A stretch of DNA of 64,000 nucleotides from Bacillus sp. V2I10 (GTDB lineage Bacteria > Bacillota > Bacilli > Bacillales > Bacillaceae): NCBI RefSeq assembly GCF_030817055.1, contig NZ_JAUSYV010000001.1, forward strand, positions 3,620,001 through 3,684,000, given 5' to 3'. Positions 40,991-50,000 of the stretch are shown piece by piece (position 1 is the stretch's first letter; each line of letters starts with the position of its first letter). Under the pieces are notes generated by a model, which was not told where the DNA came from, made no database searches, and saw nothing but the letters and a program-made list of their open reading frames with translations. A program made the translations under genes and the position numbers.

Positions 40991-41826
40991 AGCTGCTCGT
41001 GCCTCCTCGTTAAACCGATAAAACTGAACATTCTCCCAGTCGATCCTGAGTCTCTGCGATGGGAAAAAAACATGGATGATTCACAGCTTGTACATAAAGA
41101 ACTCGTCAAAATCCGGTCCTCTTTCACACCTGCATGAATCAGCAATTGTTTGTTCAGCTGTTTTAGATCTAGAGAATACTGACCCTCAGATACTTTGTGA
41201 TATGGCGGTGCAACAGTATTCCGAATAACTTGATTGACTTTTTCAATAACGTAATCGTCAACTACATAGCAGCAGGGTCCGATTGATGGACCAATTATTG
41301 CATAAATGGAGGCAACGTCAGCTTCTTCGTCCTTTATCCATGTTTGGATCATTTTCCCGCCTATGTCTTTGACAGTGCCTTTCCATCCGGCATGTGCTGT
41401 TCCAATCAGCTTTTTTTCATGTTCATAAAAATACAATGGAACACAGTCTGCATAGCAAAGAGCAAGCATCAAATTCTCTTCTTGTGTATAAAGGCCATCC
41501 GTTGCACCGATTGCTGATTCATAATCAAGTATTCCTTTGCCTTTATCTGACTGACTCACTTTATAAATGCTGCTGTCATGGACCTGATCTGCACAAATCC
41601 AGTTTTCTAGAGGTGATTTCAGCTCATCTGCTAATCGTCTTCGATTTAAAACAACATTTTCTGGTTTGTCCTTTACATGCAGGCCAAGATTCAGCGAGTG
41701 GAAATCTCCACAGCTTATCCCGCCGTTTTTTGTTGTAAAACCGACAACAAGCTCTTCATTTAATTTTTCCCAGACCGGGCTTTTCAAATAGGTTTCATGC
41801 TGCAGTTGAAACGGCTGCTGAGTCAT
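40987..41826 (-). CDS. ylmD: YlmD, PgeF-type copper oxidase / purine nucleoside-active family
   Basis: Member of the YfiH/LACC1 family (peptidoglycan editing factor PgeF; also reported as polyphenol oxidase and purine nucleoside phosphorylase). The 279 residues have GFTTKNGGISCGDFHSLNLGLHV, ICADQVHDSSIY, the metal-site Cys/His motifs CYADCVPLYFYE and GTAHAGWKG (about 133-145), and GPSIGPCCYVV with DLKQLNKQLL. In Firmicutes it stands at the head of the ylmDE-sepF group, possibly correcting mis-incorporated muropeptide residues. Confidence 0.9.
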   Translation of the reverse strand: MTQQPFQLQHETYLKSPVWEKLNEELVVGFTTKNGGISCGDFHSLNLGLHVKDKPENVVLNRRRLADELKSPLENWICADQVHDSSIYKVSQSDKGKGILDYESAIGATDGLYTQEENLMLALCYADCVPLYFYEHEKKLIGTAHAGWKGTVKDIGGKMIQTWIKDEEADVASIYAIIGPSIGPCCYVVDDYVIEKVNQVIRNTVAPPYHKVSEGQYSLDLKQLNKQLLIHAGVKEDRILTSSLCTSCESSMFFSHRRDSGSTGRMFSFIGLTRRHEQL

Positions 41827-41881
41827 AAATGTTCATTCCTTTTGTTTACAGATTGCTGCATGTTTCGTTATACACGACTAT

Positions 41882-41910
41882 ATTTTACCACATCTTTCCC
41901 ATTCCGACAG
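41882..41910 (-). promoter_or_regulatory. possible promoter of the ylmD-ylmH group
   Basis: Minus strand TGGTAAAAT (-10 TAAAAT at 41887-41882 with an upstream TG) about 56 bases before ylmD. The -35 region (TGTCGG at 17 bases) is poor. Confidence 0.4.
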
Positions 41911-41918
41911 AAAGATTG

Positions 41919-42179
41919 TTAAATTAATTCATTATTTTGGTCTATCTCCCTATTTACACGCACTAAAATAACATCTTCTCCAATTTTCACGATATTTCTC
42001 CAGGGAACAACCAGTTCTTCATCTTTTCCAAAAAAACCTAACACTTTACCAGTTCCGCTAATAATCACAGCCTGAATTTTGCCCGTTGTCACATTTATAT
42101 CGAAATCTGATACAATCCCAAGCTTCTTGCCATCTGAAACATTGACAACATCTTTCGTCTGAAATTCAGAGATATTCAT
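41919..42179 (-). CDS. ylmC: YlmC/YmxH family PRC-barrel protein
   Basis: Small sporulation-associated PRC-barrel protein of the YlmC/YmxH family; its function is not established. The 86 residues carry NISEFQTKDVVNVSDGKKLG, DFDINVTTGKIQAVIISG and the conserved FFGKDEELVVPWRNIVKIGEDVILV. Start ATG at 42179; a GTG immediately upstream (42182) is also possible and would add one residue. The gene lies between ylmD and, upstream, the divergent permease module where B. subtilis has ylmA/ylmB. Confidence 0.9.
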   Translation of the reverse strand: MNISEFQTKDVVNVSDGKKLGIVSDFDINVTTGKIQAVIISGTGKVLGFFGKDEELVVPWRNIVKIGEDVILVRVNREIDQNNELI

Positions 42180-42287
42180 CACCGCAACCGCCCCCTGTTC
42201 TTACTTTAACTATATGATGTTACTTCATAAATCTATTCAAGCTTTTTATCCTATTCCTTCGATACAAGTTTTTCATAAAGAATATTA

Positions 42288-42296
42288 TGATATAAT
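42288..42296 (+). promoter_or_regulatory. extended -10 promoter of the permease module
   Basis: TGATATAAT at 42288-42296 is a perfect extended -10, 46 bases before the GTG of the permease. No convincing -35. A nearby imperfect inverted repeat TGAA...TTCA (42311-42326) lies just past the expected start of transcription and could be an operator. Confidence 0.55.
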
Positions 42297-42342
42297 TCAG
42301 TGCATCAAAATGAAAATTATCGTTCAAAGCGGAGGATTTCAA

Positions 42343-43227
42343 GTGACAAAACAAGCTTTTTTTCAAATGAATTCCATTTTTATAAGTATTTTAATAGAAG
42401 CAATGCCTTTTGTACTTTTGGGAGTATTTATTTCTGGCATCATACAAATTTTCATTACAGAGCAGATGGTTTCTAAATTCATCCCTAAAAACCGTTTTCT
42501 TTCTGTTCTTTACGGGACATTTATTGGCGCATTATTCCCTGCATGTGAATGCGGGATTATCCCAATTGTCAGAAGGCTTATTTTAAAAGGAGTTCCCTTG
42601 CATATGGGAATCGCGTTTATGCTGACAGGGCCAGTTATTAATCCAATTGTCTTATTTTCAACCTATGTTGCATTCGGCAATAATTGGGACATCATGCTTT
42701 ATCGCGGAGGTCTTGCAATCATTGTCTCCATTATAGTCGGCCTGATCATCTCATTTCAGTATAATAGTCAACAGCTTATAGAGAAAAAAACTTTGGACAT
42801 TCATACTCATGATTTAAAAGGTGAACCTCATTTCTTTCATAAACTTTTGGGAGCCCTGCAGCATGCTGTCGATGAATTCTTCTCAGTGGGAAAATACTTA
42901 ATTATTGGAGCTTTCATTGCGGCTGCGATGCAAACATTTATTAAGACTTCTACCCTGCTTGCGATAGGACAAAATGAATTATCTTCGTCAGCAGTCATGA
43001 TGGGCCTTGCATTTATCTTATCTCTGTGTTCAGAAGCGGATGCTTTTATTGCATCTTCATTTACAAGCACTTTTTCAACAGGTTCCATTGTTGCCTTCTT
43101 AGTATTCGGCCCCATGATCGATATAAAAAATACGCTTATGATGCTTGATGCTTTCAAGAAAAAATTTGTTTTTACATTGATAGCCTATATCACAGTTTTA
43201 GTGCTGATTGGCTCACTGCTTATCTAA
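42343..43227 (+). CDS. permease of the DUF318 (YraQ/YcgR) family
   Basis: Integral membrane permease, 294 residues, about eight hydrophobic spans. The family signature is FVLLGVFISGIIQIFI near the start, the GTFIGALFPACECGIIPIVRRL block with its CxCG pair (about 60-80), LTGPVINPIVLFST and a second CSEADAFIASSF motif (about 225-236) that mirrors the first. A polar loop around residues 150-180 separates the halves. The GTG at 42343 follows GGAGG by seven bases. Equivalent to B. subtilis YcgR by pattern. The substrate is unknown; paired TIGR03943 proteins and His-rich segments suggest a metal. Confidence 0.85.
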   Translation: MTKQAFFQMNSIFISILIEAMPFVLLGVFISGIIQIFITEQMVSKFIPKNRFLSVLYGTFIGALFPACECGIIPIVRRLILKGVPLHMGIAFMLTGPVINPIVLFSTYVAFGNNWDIMLYRGGLAIIVSIIVGLIISFQYNSQQLIEKKTLDIHTHDLKGEPHFFHKLLGALQHAVDEFFSVGKYLIIGAFIAAAMQTFIKTSTLLAIGQNELSSSAVMMGLAFILSLCSEADAFIASSFTSTFSTGSIVAFLVFGPMIDIKNTLMMLDAFKKKFVFTLIAYITVLVLIGSLLI

Positions 43228-43243
43228 AGGAGGATCTATCACA

Positions 43244-44083
43244 TTGTTCCGAATCTTGCTGTTAATGGCATTTACTTATTTCTTTTTTCACCTTCATGCT
43301 TCTGGAAATATTACAAAGTATATCAACATGAAGTATGCTTACTTGTCTTATAGTGCGATTTTTATTTTTGCCCTGCTAACTGCCATTCAGGCCTATACGT
43401 ATTTTAAAACCCCTGAAGATGGCGATTGTGAAACAAACTGCTGCCATCATGATCACCATCACGATAAACCGTCCAGTTTAGGCAGATTTTTACTCAGCTG
43501 CGTTTTTATATATCCGTTAATTGCAGGTTTCTTTTTTCCGATTGCCAAATTGGATTCTACTATTGTTAAAGCAAAAGGCTTTACCTTTCAAAACATTGAA
43601 AATTCCGGTGAATTTTCACGTAATCAATATTTAATGCCGGATACAAGTGTTTATTATGGGAAAGAGGGACATTATGACTTAATGCATGAGGAACTGAAAA
43701 AATATTCTAAACAGGCTTCGATTCAATTAAATGATGTTAATTATTTAAAGACCCTTGAGACGATTTATCAGTTTCCGGGCGAGTTTACAGATAAAACCAT
43801 TCAGTTTGATGGATTTGCTTTTAAGGGAGAATCCATTAATAAAAATCAGATTTTTGTTTTGCGCTTCGGTATTATACACTGTATCGCAGATTCTGGGGTT
43901 TACGGAATGCTTGTAGAACTTCCTGAAGAGGTCAAATTAAAAGATGATGAATGGGTTCAAGTAAAAGGTACGTTATCAACTATTTATTATCAGCCTTTCA
44001 AGTCTGAAATACCTTATTTAAAGGCTGAATCATGGAAAAAAATCAATGAGCCGAAAGATCCTTATGTCTACAGAGGATACTAA
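43244..44083 (+). CDS. TIGR03943 / DUF1980 family membrane protein, permease partner
   Basis: 279 residues from a TTG behind AAGGAGG. The N-terminus has two hydrophobic helices (LLLMAFTYFFFHLHASG; LSYSAIFIFALLTAIQAYTYF), a Cys/His-rich loop ETNCCHHDHHHDKPSS (about 63-78) and a third helix. The C-terminal extracytoplasmic part shows the family's FRNQ-like end and FVLRFGIIHCIADSGVYGMLVELPEE. It begins 16 bases after the permease and is cotranscribed; equivalent to B. subtilis YcgQ. The CC-HxHHHD loop looks like a metal site, but no function is proven. Confidence 0.82.
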   Translation: MFRILLLMAFTYFFFHLHASGNITKYINMKYAYLSYSAIFIFALLTAIQAYTYFKTPEDGDCETNCCHHDHHHDKPSSLGRFLLSCVFIYPLIAGFFFPIAKLDSTIVKAKGFTFQNIENSGEFSRNQYLMPDTSVYYGKEGHYDLMHEELKKYSKQASIQLNDVNYLKTLETIYQFPGEFTDKTIQFDGFAFKGESINKNQIFVLRFGIIHCIADSGVYGMLVELPEEVKLKDDEWVQVKGTLSTIYYQPFKSEIPYLKAESWKKINEPKDPYVYRGY

Positions 44084-44086
44084 TGT

Positions 44087-44119
44087 AAAAAGGACTGTTC
44101 AGATGAACAGTCCTAATTT
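44087..44119. terminator. bidirectional terminator between the permease module and sigG
   Basis: AGGACTGTTC, loop AGAT, GAACAGTCCT, with T5 on the minus side and AATTTT on the plus side. The sigG TAG stop codon (44115-44113) lies at the base of the stem. Confidence 0.8.
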
Positions 44120-44892
44120 TGTATGTTCTTATTCATTTGTTTGATTGCAGCTTTCTCAAGTCTTGAAACCTGCGCTTGAGAAATACCTATTTCTTCTGCT
44201 ACTTCCATTTGAGTTTTCCCTTGAAAGAAACGCTTTCTGAGAATCAGCTTTTCACGGTCATTCAGCCGTCTCATTCCTTCTTTTAAAGCGATTTCTTCTA
44301 TCCAATGAGAATCTCGGTTTTTCTCATCGCTCAGCTGATCCATTACATAAATCGGGTCGCCCCCATCATTGTAAATCGGTTCAAACAGAGAAACGGGATC
44401 TTGAATAGCATCTAGAGCAAAAACAATTTCTTCATGAGGAACTTCTAGAACCCGGGAAATCTCTTCAGCGGTAGGTTCCCTTGAGGTTTTGCTCATTAAT
44501 TGTTCTCTGACCTGCAAAGCTTTATAGGCAATATCACGAAGAGATCTTGATACGCGGATTGGATTATTGTCCCGCAAATATCTTCTGATTTCCCCTATTA
44601 TCATGGGTACAGCATAAGTTGAAAATTTTACATTTTGGCCAAGATCGAAATTATCAATCGATTTCATAAGTCCAATGCAGCCAACTTGAAACAGGTCATC
44701 AACAAACTCTCCCCGGTTGTTAAAACGCTGAATGACGCTTAAAACCAGGCGTAAATTGCCGTTTACCAACTTTTCTCTTGCTGATAGTTCACCGCTTTGC
44801 ATTTCCCTGAACAAAATTCTCATTTCCTCATTTTTTAGGACTGGAAGTTTGGAAGTATCTACTCCGCAAATTTCAACTTTATTTCTTGCCAC
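44113..44892 (-). CDS. sigG: sporulation sigma factor SigG (late forespore)
   Basis: Directs late forespore transcription after engulfment. The 259 residues are nearly the B. subtilis length and sequence: RNKVEICGVDTSKLPVLKNEEM at the start, region 2 with NLRLVLSVIQRFNNRGE and DDLFQVGCIGLMKSIDNFD, region 3 RVSRSLRDIAYKALQVREQL and region 4 RRLNDREKLILRKRFFQGKTQMEVAEEIGISQAQVSRLEKAAI. The GTG at 44892 has GGAGG eight bases upstream; the longer frame to 44967 would cover the promoter. It lies downstream of sigE but with its own promoter. Confidence 0.96.
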   Translation of the reverse strand: MARNKVEICGVDTSKLPVLKNEEMRILFREMQSGELSAREKLVNGNLRLVLSVIQRFNNRGEFVDDLFQVGCIGLMKSIDNFDLGQNVKFSTYAVPMIIGEIRRYLRDNNPIRVSRSLRDIAYKALQVREQLMSKTSREPTAEEISRVLEVPHEEIVFALDAIQDPVSLFEPIYNDGGDPIYVMDQLSDEKNRDSHWIEEIALKEGMRRLNDREKLILRKRFFQGKTQMEVAEEIGISQAQVSRLEKAAIKQMNKNIQN

Positions 44893-44928
44893 ATCTTTCC
44901 CTCCTAACAGGAGCTGCTGTACAGAGTT

Positions 44929-44957
44929 AAGTATCTCCTTAGGTGGGAAAAATATGC
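44929..44957 (-). promoter_or_regulatory. forespore-type (SigF/SigG) promoter of sigG
   Basis: Minus strand GCATA (44957-44953), 14 bases, GGAGATACTT (44938-44929). This fits the SigF/SigG pattern GyATA-N15/16-GGnnAnAnT apart from a spacer one base short, and would account for sigG expression in the forespore separate from the sigE transcript. Confidence 0.55.
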
Positions 44958-45034
44958 ACATGTCCAAGCGGTGAAATCATTCACAAACGGACAAAACCAT
45001 GCCGGGATTGGAAATTTTCTGGATAAAAAAATTT

Positions 45035-45754
45035 TTAGACCATTTTATTGAATTCTTTACGCAATCTTTTAATAATTCTTTTTTCAAGCCTCGAAATGTA
45101 GGACTGGGATATCCCAAGCATATCTGCGACATCTTTTTGGGTTTTTTCCTCTCCCCCCTGAAGCCCAAAACGGAGCTCCATAATTTGCTTTTCCCTTTCA
45201 TTCAGCTGCTGAAGGGCCTTTAATAGCAATTTACGGTCAACATTTGCTTCCAGATCTTTTGTAATAATATCTTCCTCAGTTCCAAGCACATCCGACAGGA
45301 GAAGCTCATTTCCATCCCAGTCAATGTTTAAAGGTTCATCAAAGGAAACTTCTGAACGAATTTTATTATTGCGGCGCAAATACATTAAGATTTCATTTTC
45401 GATGCATCGTGATGCATATGTGGCAAGCTTAATTTTCTTTTCCGGGTTAAAGGTATTTACTGCTTTGATTAATCCGATTGTTCCAATGCTGATTAAATCT
45501 TCAATATTGATGCCCGTGTTCTCAAATTTGCGGGCGATGTAAACAACCAATCGGAGGTTTCGCTCAATTAAAATGGAGCGCGCGGCCTGATCACCGCCCG
45601 GCAGCTTTCTGAGCAGGATTTCTTCTTCATCTTTTGAAAGCGGAGGCGGCAGCGCTTCACTTCCGCCTATGTAGTGAATTTCATCTGTTTTCAGGCCAAG
45701 CTTCATTAATAATTTGTACCATAGATAGGTTACATGCAATTTTAGTTTTTTCAT
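45035..45754 (-). CDS. sigE: sporulation sigma factor SigE (early mother cell), precursor
   Basis: Mother-cell sigma factor made as inactive pro-SigE. The 239 residues begin with the pro-sequence KKLKLHVTYLWYKLLMKLGLKTDEIHYIGGSEALPPPLS, cleaved by SpoIIGA near residue 27-29, then region 2 (NLRLVVYIARKFENTGINIEDLISIGTIGLIKAVNTF) and region 4 (LNEREKQIMELRFGL and DVADMLGISQSYISRLEKRI). It lies 55 bases downstream of spoIIGA, forming the spoIIG operon. Confidence 0.97.
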   Translation of the reverse strand: MKKLKLHVTYLWYKLLMKLGLKTDEIHYIGGSEALPPPLSKDEEEILLRKLPGGDQAARSILIERNLRLVVYIARKFENTGINIEDLISIGTIGLIKAVNTFNPEKKIKLATYASRCIENEILMYLRRNNKIRSEVSFDEPLNIDWDGNELLLSDVLGTEEDIITKDLEANVDRKLLLKALQQLNEREKQIMELRFGLQGGEEKTQKDVADMLGISQSYISRLEKRIIKRLRKEFNKMV

Positions 45755-45809
45755 AGTTCTCCCCCTTCTATTTTTCAGATGTTATGAGTAAAATACTACA
45801 GGATGGCCC

Positions 45810-46739
45810 TCAAGAGACGTCTTGTATGGACCCGCTCTGAAGCATTTTCGGATGAACGATGCATTCAAATTCTTCTTCAGGCGACAGGCTTGTTCGGTTT
45901 AATCCTACAATTGCTTTAGGTACCTGGATGGTCTCATCTGCAGTGGTGATGATCACTTCATCTGGTTTTAAACCGATTAAAAATTGATTGGACTTTCCCA
46001 CTACCCGAAACGGAATAATCCGCACCCTGTGCTCTAGCGGATGTGGTTCCTCGGAAGCTGCAAGTGCTGCCATGACATCCTCTTGTAAGGCAATAGAAAT
46101 AAGGGGATCAGGCAAATATTCAGCTGCTTTCCGTGCATCTACAATCATGACGGGACTTTTTGATATAGGATCATAAAGCTGATTGCCGCTGTCTATCAGC
46201 CCTTTTAAACAGAATGAAATATCACCGATTTTTATTGATACTGAAACGATTTGATCATACTGAATTTTTTTCATTTCTAAATCATCGAGCCGTTTCCTTG
46301 AAAAAATCCAAGCTGCAGGAAAACCGATTAAGACAAACAGCCAGCTGATCGGATCGCCAAAGCCTCCTTTGTTTGTCATCAGAATACCATCAAAAATGCC
46401 AATCTCCGTCTGAATAAAGTAATGGGCCCCAATCATTCCGCCGCCTACCATAAAGGTGACAAAATAAAAGGTAAACAGTGACTGTGCAAAATATTTAAAC
46501 CGTTTAAAACCAAAGGCTGACAGCACCATCATAATTGAGACAAAGAGTTTGCCGAAAGGGTGAACCGCAAAAGAAGCAAATGGAGTAAACATCAATAGAA
46601 TAATACTCGATCCAATAAGGGCACCAATCACAATCCGCAGCTTCCAAATTTTCCTTTTCAATAGAATGGCGGTAAGAAGCAGCAGCAGTAAATCAAAGGA
46701 AAAATTTAATAACCATATAACATCTAAATAGATTGACAC
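45810..46739 (-). CDS. spoIIGA: sporulation sigma-E factor-processing peptidase SpoIIGA
   Basis: Membrane aspartic protease that cleaves pro-SigE after activation by forespore SpoIIR. The 309 residues contain an N-terminal domain of about five membrane helices (1-150: YLDVIWLLNFSFDLLLLLLTA, ...FVTFMVGGGMIGAHYF) and a cytoplasmic pepsin-like half-domain with CLKGLIDSGNQLYDPISKSPVMI, whose Asp (about 183) is the expected catalytic residue. It starts the spoIIG operon behind a Spo0A-type promoter. Confidence 0.95.
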   Translation of the reverse strand: MSIYLDVIWLLNFSFDLLLLLLTAILLKRKIWKLRIVIGALIGSSIILLMFTPFASFAVHPFGKLFVSIMMVLSAFGFKRFKYFAQSLFTFYFVTFMVGGGMIGAHYFIQTEIGIFDGILMTNKGGFGDPISWLFVLIGFPAAWIFSRKRLDDLEMKKIQYDQIVSVSIKIGDISFCLKGLIDSGNQLYDPISKSPVMIVDARKAAEYLPDPLISIALQEDVMAALAASEEPHPLEHRVRIIPFRVVGKSNQFLIGLKPDEVIITTADETIQVPKAIVGLNRTSLSPEEEFECIVHPKMLQSGSIQDVS

Positions 46740-46813
46740 GTGAAACTCCTTTCCCCAAAGGTGATTTCACATGCCCATTGAAAAATAAGGGCACTGTCCG
46801 ATTGGATAGTAAT

Positions 46814-46900
46814 AGTATAGCTGAGACGCACAGGTGAAGTCTGTCAGTTACTGCCGATAAAATCGTGTATTTTTGATAGATATCGCGATTATTTGTCGAT
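46814..46900 (-). promoter_or_regulatory. Spo0A-dependent spoIIG promoter with 0A boxes
   Basis: Minus strand CTGACA (46847-46842), a 22-base spacer and TATACT (46819-46814). The unusually long 22-base spacing is the hallmark of the B. subtilis spoIIG promoter, which sigma-A RNA polymerase uses only with phosphorylated Spo0A. Two 6/7 matches to the 0A box TGnCGAA read on the plus strand at TGCCGAT (46852-46858, by the -35) and TGTCGAT (46894-46900). Confidence 0.75.
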
Positions 46901-46944
46901 GAAAAAAGATGGCATTTTTTCGTGTTTATGGTCCTCTCAAAAAT

Positions 46945-46987
46945 GAAAAACTCTTTTTTCTGCCATGCAGAAAAAAGAGTTTTTTTA
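46945..46987 (-). terminator. intrinsic terminator after bpr
   Basis: AAAACTCTTTTTTCTGC, loop CAT, GCAGAAAAAAGAGTTTT with T runs on both strands; 15 bases past the bpr stop on the minus strand. It insulates the spoIIG promoter from bpr. Confidence 0.85.
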
Positions 46988-47001
46988 CCTTTAGAAACTT
47001 T

Positions 47002-50000
47002 TTATTTCGTTGGTTTCTTTCCATTTATGAATAATTTGCCTTCAGCAATCGCTCTTGTTTCATTGCCGAAGTCATCTCTTGCGATTACTTCAATCCGTGC
47101 TCCGTCAGCCTTCATGTTCGATGTCGCGGTATAGTATCCTTCGTAATGGCGAGGAGACGTTTCTCTCAGCGGCAGCTCCGTTGCATTTTGGACGCTTGCG
47201 TTTGTGAGCGGCATATGAAGCACAAATGTTGCATCGAGATCTTCTTCACTAGTAAACTCAATCTTCACACTTTCTCCTGATTTCATATATTTATCTGCAG
47301 ACGGCTGGATGTTTTCAATGACAGGCGCGTCATACTTTACATATACTTTTACTGTTTTCTTTAATCGGTTGGAAGCTTTGTCAGCAGCAAGAACAGTAAT
47401 GATGTTTTCTCCATTTTCCAGCAGAATCCGCTTAGAGAAAGTTCCATCTTTAACGATCGCTTTTTGTCCATTTACCTTAATCCAGTCAAGGTTTTCATCT
47501 GTTACAGTTCCGCTGACAGTTAACGCTTCTGTATTGAATTTTTCACCGTTTTTAGGATTTTCAACGGTGAATTGCGGCTTCGTTTTATCCAGAGTAACCT
47601 TTACCGCATTTGAAGCATCTGTTATTCCGGCTTCTGTACTAGATTTTGCAGTCAGCACGTTTTCCCCTTCCTGCAGTGTAACTTCTGCACGGAATGTACC
47701 ATTTACAGCTGCTTGTACTGCAGCAGCTTCTGAACTTCCATTATATACATGTACAGTTGTAGTTGGAGCTGCTTTTCCTTCAACAACTGCCTTTTCCTGA
47801 TTCGTAAAAGTTTCTTCTTTAGGCGAAGTGATCTCAGGTGCTGTCACTTCATAATTCACGATTGCACGAATCATGTAATTCCCTTCTTCAGCAGGTGAAG
47901 CTGACCATGCTCCTCCGACCATCTGATAACTGCGTCCGGCATTTTCTCCATTTTCATCTGTAGCGAGTCCCGGAGAGTTCGGGTTAGCTTTTGTCTGAAT
48001 GTAAACCAAATAGAAGTCTCCATCTACAACGACTCCCTGGTCGAGCAAGTTCACCATTGTCCATTCTCCGTTGCGCAGAGCAGTTGCGTCAATCGGTCCA
48101 GCGAGTTTTTTTCCTGGTGCACCGTCTGGTCCGGATGCATCATAAATGGCTACCTGGAATTCAGTTCCCCCTGGCACCGGCCATTCAGTATCCCAGAAAC
48201 GGAACAATCCGCCCGTTACTATTGCACGCTCATTTCCTTCAGCAAGGGACATTTTTACTGCCCATCCGTTGCCGGCAGCATTGAATGCACGCGCATTTTC
48301 AGCAGTGCCGTCATCATACCCGATTTCACCAGGATAACCGATGAATGGTTTTAACGTTACATTTTGAATCATTGTCTGATCGGCTTCAATTTCGATTTGA
48401 ACGTCTTTTCCGTAATAGGACGGTGCCATTGCTTTGAGCGTATATTCCCCTTCATAAGCAACAATGGCATACTCACCCTCACTGTTTGTTTGAACAGGAG
48501 TAATGGCAGCATCCTCTACTAAAAGAAGAGTTGCATTCGGGATTGGCTCTCCAGTTACATCATTTGTTACTGTACCGCTGACCGTCCCCTTTGGCAGTTC
48601 TTCCAGAATGAAGTTTGATTCTGTTACATCATCATTTTCAATAGTTACAGCCTGAGTCTCAGACTCATATCCATAAGCTTCCGCCTGCAGGGTATATGAT
48701 CCGGCACCGTGCACGATTTCATAGCTTCCATCCTGAAGACTGGAATAAGTTGAGCGTCCTGTTTCAAGAACACTTACCTGTGCACGCAGCGGAAGTGCTG
48801 CCGGCTCTGCATTTTCTTGACTTTCGCTGCTCTTTTTCACATATGGAGCCGGAGAAATTTTTTCAGGATCTACCTTTTCTTTCTTCTCTATTCCGGCTTT
48901 TGTCTCACTTACTGGTTTTTTATCTATGCCAAGACTTGCTTTACTAGGTGTTTCAAGGGCTGTATTTGTTAATTTCACATCGTCTATATACCATCCGTCT
49001 TTGACAACACTTCCGTCAGTCGTTACATTAAACTGAACATAAATTCTTTGACCGGCATATTGTGATAGATCCACTTGTCCATCTATCCAGCCTGTTGTAA
49101 CGCCATTCACACGCAATGCCTGTGTCCAGTTTTCCTGATCTGTTGAAACAAAAACATGACCAAAATCATATCTGGCTTCTAATTCATGCCATTGTTTGAA
49201 CTGCAAAAATGCCTGTCCTTCTTGCGGAAGATCAATTGGAGGCATGAGCAAATTCATATTTGAGCCATTTTCATAATCACCATCTAAATTTGTAGCATAT
49301 ACGTTTTCACCTGAGGCTGCATTGCCTGGTCCATTTATTGGAACACCATGCTCCCAGCTGTTTTTTGTTCCATACGAGGTCCAGCCGGACGCTCCTGACT
49401 CAAAATCCTGTTCATAACCAGTCGAAATCCCTGGCTTTACAGCAATTTCATACTCATCAGAAACGACTTCGTTTGCACCAAAGTCGACAGCCTTCCATTT
49501 GTATATGAATGTGCCTTCCATTATCGCACTGCCCGGTATGACCGCCTCGTATACTCCGTCCAGATAATCTCCTGAAATTCTTTGAGCTTCAGCGATTTGC
49601 CACTCTCCACTGTTATCCTGATAATGAAGTGAGACATTCGTTACACTCACGTTATCCTGAACAGCGATTGTGAGCGGCAGATTCATGCCTGCAAAGGTTT
49701 CATCCGGAGCGGTGTGCAAAAAGACAGGAGCCTCAGTATCTTCCCCTTCTTTTGCTACTTGACCTTTTACTTTGCCAAGCCCTGTCATAAGTGAGGAAAC
49801 GGCATCATATGCGTTAACTAGTCCATGACCATATCCATTATTCGGAGAGCTTGTAAACGTTGAATCTATAAGCGGTGTGGCCGTTGTGGTGAGGACTTCC
49901 TCAATTTCGTCAACAGTAATTGAGGAGTCAACTTGTCTAAGCAGCGCAACTACAGCTGCAACATGCGGGCCTGCCATTGATGTCCCATTCCATCCGCCTT

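Noticed and set aside
42311..42326. TGAA...TTCA inverted repeat as a Fur or Zur box
   Set aside because: The inner bases do not fit the 7-1-7 pattern of B. subtilis Fur-family boxes, so it is mentioned only as a possible operator.
47309..47800. 163-codon plus-strand ORF opposite bpr
   Set aside because: Antisense shadow of the Ig-like part of bpr; Ser/Phe/Thr-rich composition and no start signal.
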